Made by a program: the position numbers and the translations under genes. A stretch of DNA of 7,632 nucleotides from Alphaproteobacteria bacterium (lineage in GTDB: Bacteria > Pseudomonadota > Alphaproteobacteria > Micavibrionales > Micavibrionaceae), in the NCBI GenBank assembly GCA_030432775.1, contig JAUILO010000116.1, forward strand, positions 1-7,632. The letters run 5' to 3'. Shown in pieces: positions 5,640 to 7,632 of the stretch. Every line of letters begins with the position of its first letter. Position 1 is the first letter of the stretch. The notes beneath the pieces were generated by a model. The model saw only the letters and a program-made list of their open reading frames with translations, had not been told where the DNA came from and did no database searches.

Positions 5640-6920
5640 TCAAACAAATAATATCAGCACACCTGTATAGCCGTAAAGTCGCCGATTTGATATTTCTCCG
5701 TTGGCGTAATAGCCCGCCAGAGGAATATCGCCCAATATATCCCGAATTAATTTCATCTCGTTGTTATTTTCATTCAACTCACCCCTTGGCACACGCGCCA
5801 CGCACGAAATATACAGCGCGCCTTTGGGTTCGAATTGTCCGTTTTCCTTTTCAACGCGATGACGTATTTCAAGCAGCGCTTTGGTCAACTCAGTCTGTAT
5901 AGTTGATGAATCGCGTTGTACGAAAAGAATTTGTTCTGTGTTGGTCACATAATGCGCCACAGATATTGTTCCTGTTTCCGGATCAAAACCCAGTGCATTG
6001 CGCACCATATAATCTTCCTGATCACTGCCCAGAACCGGAAATGCGACATGGATTTCGCCCAAATGCATATCTTCTTCACCGTCGCTTTCGCCAGTTTGCC
6101 CGACCTCTATACCATTTCCGCTATGGTCATTATCGTCGTCATCTTCATCTGCCGGTGCGTTTTCGACTTCAATTTGTGATAAATCCTTACCGCTACGCTT
6201 TGCGGCCATCGCCTTCAGATCATCAACAAACACATCATACGCTCTGCGGCCGTCCAGTTCCTGAATCAATTGTTCATCACAGCGCGTAATAGTATGCATT
6301 GCCCCGACCGGCGTGCAGCCTTGCGTCACAAAGCTTGAAACGCCAACCCGCGCGGAAAATGCCACGCCTGATAACCCCTCTTTTTTAACTTCGTTGTTAA
6401 AATGATAATGCACGTCGCGTGAGGACGCCAAACCACCAGCGATAAAACCGCCTGTCACATCTTCAATCGCCGATAATATTTGTAGCACCGGCGTTTCAGA
6501 CAACGGATTGCCATGCACCAGCGTTAAAAGCGGATCGTTATATTCCATCCACTTGCCGATATCCGCGATACTTTCGTTCAAACTGACATCTTCGGCTGAA
6601 AACATACAGAAATCTTCCGGTTCAAATCGTGCAACCATCGCAGATATAGCCGGGCCTTCAATATGAACAGCGCCGGATGCAAAAACACCAATACCGACAC
6701 TTCCTGCCCAATTTTCAATCTTTGTCACAGAACGGAATAAGGTCAGGATACTTTCCGCATCATCCACCAGCGCATCACTAATGAATAAAAAGCCGAGCGT
6801 GAACTCTTTATGGCCTGTATAAACACTGGCCAGTTGCTCCAGCACCTTTTTGGACACATCGCGCCAATCAGAGCCGGTTGCCGATACACTCGCAAAATCA
6901 GTTGATGTTACCAAGGACAT
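5640..6920 (-). CDS. FIST-domain protein with acidic insertion
   Basis: This is a FIST_N plus FIST_C protein, a family proposed to sense small ligands and found alone or fused to signalling domains. FIST_N features run through about residues 20-200: FLFISDAL (44-51), GSVGIGVFASGAV (73-85), LTLVHGNP (132-139) and FIAGGLASS (159-167). GCTPVG lies at 201-206. FIST_C ends with PLAGYYANGEI (400-410) and LYGYTG (415-420). A low-complexity acidic segment (about 255-284, with runs of Asp and Glu) interrupts the domain. There is no output domain, signal peptide or membrane span, so it is probably cytoplasmic. I chose the ATG at 6918-6920; a TTG at 6939-6941 would add seven residues. Neither has a clear ribosome site. 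It is separated from the dot operon by a promoter, so a link to secretion is not shown. Confidence 0.87.
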   Translation of the reverse strand: MSLVTSTDFASVSATGSDWRDVSKKVLEQLASVYTGHKEFTLGFLFISDALVDDAESILTLFRSVTKIENWAGSVGIGVFASGAVHIEGPAISAMVARFEPEDFCMFSAEDVSLNESIADIGKWMEYNDPLLTLVHGNPLSETPVLQILSAIEDVTGGFIAGGLASSRDVHYHFNNEVKKEGLSGVAFSARVGVSSFVTQGCTPVGAMHTITRCDEQLIQELDGRRAYDVFVDDLKAMAAKRSGKDLSQIEVENAPADEDDDDNDHSGNGIEVGQTGESDGEEDMHLGEIHVAFPVLGSDQEDYMVRNALGFDPETGTISVAHYVTNTEQILFVQRDSSTIQTELTKALLEIRHRVEKENGQFEPKGALYISCVARVPRGELNENNNEMKLIRDILGDIPLAGYYANGEISNRRLYGYTGVLILFV

Positions 6921-7066
6921 ATAAAAAACAGACTTGATCAAAAGATGTGAACAGAAAAAGACATTATTGCCTTTAGAATATTGATGGGTAATTTATTTTC
7001 ATCAAACAAGGTGATACTATACCGCATAAGTTGAGAAGCTATCAATGCTAAAGCAAGGAGACATCC
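6921..7066. promoter_or_regulatory. Divergent intergenic region between the FIST and lemA genes
   Basis: This AT-rich region must hold promoters for both directions. For lemA, TGATACTAT (7012-7020) resembles an extended -10 box, with only a weak -35 match (TTTATT at 6992-6997). For the FIST gene, the minus strand shows AATAAT (6968-6963) 17 bases after TTACCC (6991-6986). Both are weak calls. AAGGAG (7055-7060) is a clear ribosome site six bases before the lemA ATG. Confidence 0.4.
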
Positions 7067-7632
7067 ATGAAAATTCTACTCACGCTACTTATCATCGCTG
7101 CCGTTATCGTCTTTACTATTATCGTTATTTATAACCGTCTCGTTGCCTTACGCCAGAAAAGAAACAATGCGTTTTCCGATATTGAAGTGCAGCTCAAGCT
7201 TCGCTTTGATCTTGTTCCTCAGCTGGTTGAAACCGTCAAAGGTTATATGACCCATGAAAGAGAATTACTTGAAAATGTAACGCAGGCGCGTGCCAGTGTC
7301 AGTAAATCCGGCGCTGGTCTTGGTGATGGCAGGCTTGAAGCCGAAGGCGCGCTTGGAAGCGCATTAATGAATCTGCTTGCTGTTGCCGAGAACTATCCTG
7401 ACCTAAAGGCAAACCAGAATTTTCAGGTTCTGATGGATGAGCTATCGGATATCGAAAACAAAATCGCAGCAGCAAGACGCTTCTTCAACAACATTACAGG
7501 CGAGTTGAATACATCTGTACAGCAATTCCCGGCTGTATTGATTGCAGGGGCGTTTGGTTTCCACAGCGAAGAATTTTTCGAAGTGCCGGAAGACCAAAAA
7601 GAGGCTATCAACACTGCGCCGGATGTAAAATT
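7067..7632 (+). CDS. lemA: LemA family membrane protein (cut at the window end)
   Basis: This is a LemA family protein, an N-terminally anchored protein with a coiled, all-helical domain whose exact role is not established. Residues 1-22 form a membrane anchor (a run of Leu, Ile and Val). Family signatures are NNAFSDIEVQLKLRFDLVPQ (33-52), NYPDLKANQNF (109-119), IENKIAAARRFFNN (129-142) and FPAVLIAGAFGF (154-165). The window holds 188 codons plus two bases, reaching APDVKF-like residues typical of the family's last few positions, so only a few residues are probably missing. The ATG has AAGGAG six bases upstream. It is transcribed away from the FIST and dot genes and so belongs to a different unit. 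LemA genes are often followed by a TPM-domain or HtpX gene; that would lie outside this window. Confidence 0.95.
   Translation, partial: MKILLTLLIIAAVIVFTIIVIYNRLVALRQKRNNAFSDIEVQLKLRFDLVPQLVETVKGYMTHERELLENVTQARASVSKSGAGLGDGRLEAEGALGSALMNLLAVAENYPDLKANQNFQVLMDELSDIENKIAAARRFFNNITGELNTSVQQFPAVLIAGAFGFHSEEFFEVPEDQKEAINTAPDVK

Noticed and set aside
5504..6289. Plus-strand frames of 128-132 codons
   Set aside because: They are antisense to the FIST gene and the dsb start, show no domain and run across the operon promoter.
7423..7614. 63-codon minus-strand frame
   Set aside because: It is antisense to lemA, which has unmistakable family motifs in this stretch.

Overview
The window holds a minus-strand operon for part of a Dot/Icm-type (type IVB, IncI-like) secretion or conjugation apparatus. 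It is followed by a minus-strand FIST-domain gene and a divergent plus-strand lemA gene cut by the window end. GC content looks moderate. The mix of a DotD-DotC-DotB block with FIST and LemA genes suggests a Gram-negative proteobacterium, perhaps an alphaproteobacterium. That placement is inference from gene content only; the sequence has no rRNA or tRNA to test it.

The operon reads right to left. A good sigma70-type promoter (5598-5626) lies just after the FIST stop codon. Behind it come, in order: a periplasmic DsbC/DsbG-like disulfide protein (CPYC), an unlisted 46-residue single-span membrane protein (4455-4595), a 397-residue protein with a helical body and a long Pro/Ala-rich duplicated tail, a small lytic transglycosylase, the lipoprotein DotD, a DotC homologue, and the DotB ATPase. 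Spacing is tight: 4 bp, 3 bp and a 22-bp overlap at three junctions, so one transcript is likely. The gene after dotB lies outside the window.

The genes fit together. DotD and DotC belong to the outer-membrane part of the core complex and help place the DotH-type secretin-like subunit. DotB is the cytoplasmic hexameric ATPase. The transglycosylase could open peptidoglycan locally, and the Dsb-like protein could fold or proofread cysteine-containing periplasmic subunits. The 46-residue and 397-residue proteins are unrecognised and are candidates for new accessory parts.

The main points for a second look are these. DotC has no cysteine at all and so cannot be a lipoprotein. An open frame without an ATG fills the gap between the transglycosylase and dotD, with a slippery heptamer at the end of the transglycosylase gene. 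The 397-residue protein carries a duplicated GASPFSSF motif and 31-bp direct repeats. An inverted repeat brackets the operon's -35 box. No CRISPR array, insertion sequence, tRNA or rRNA was seen.
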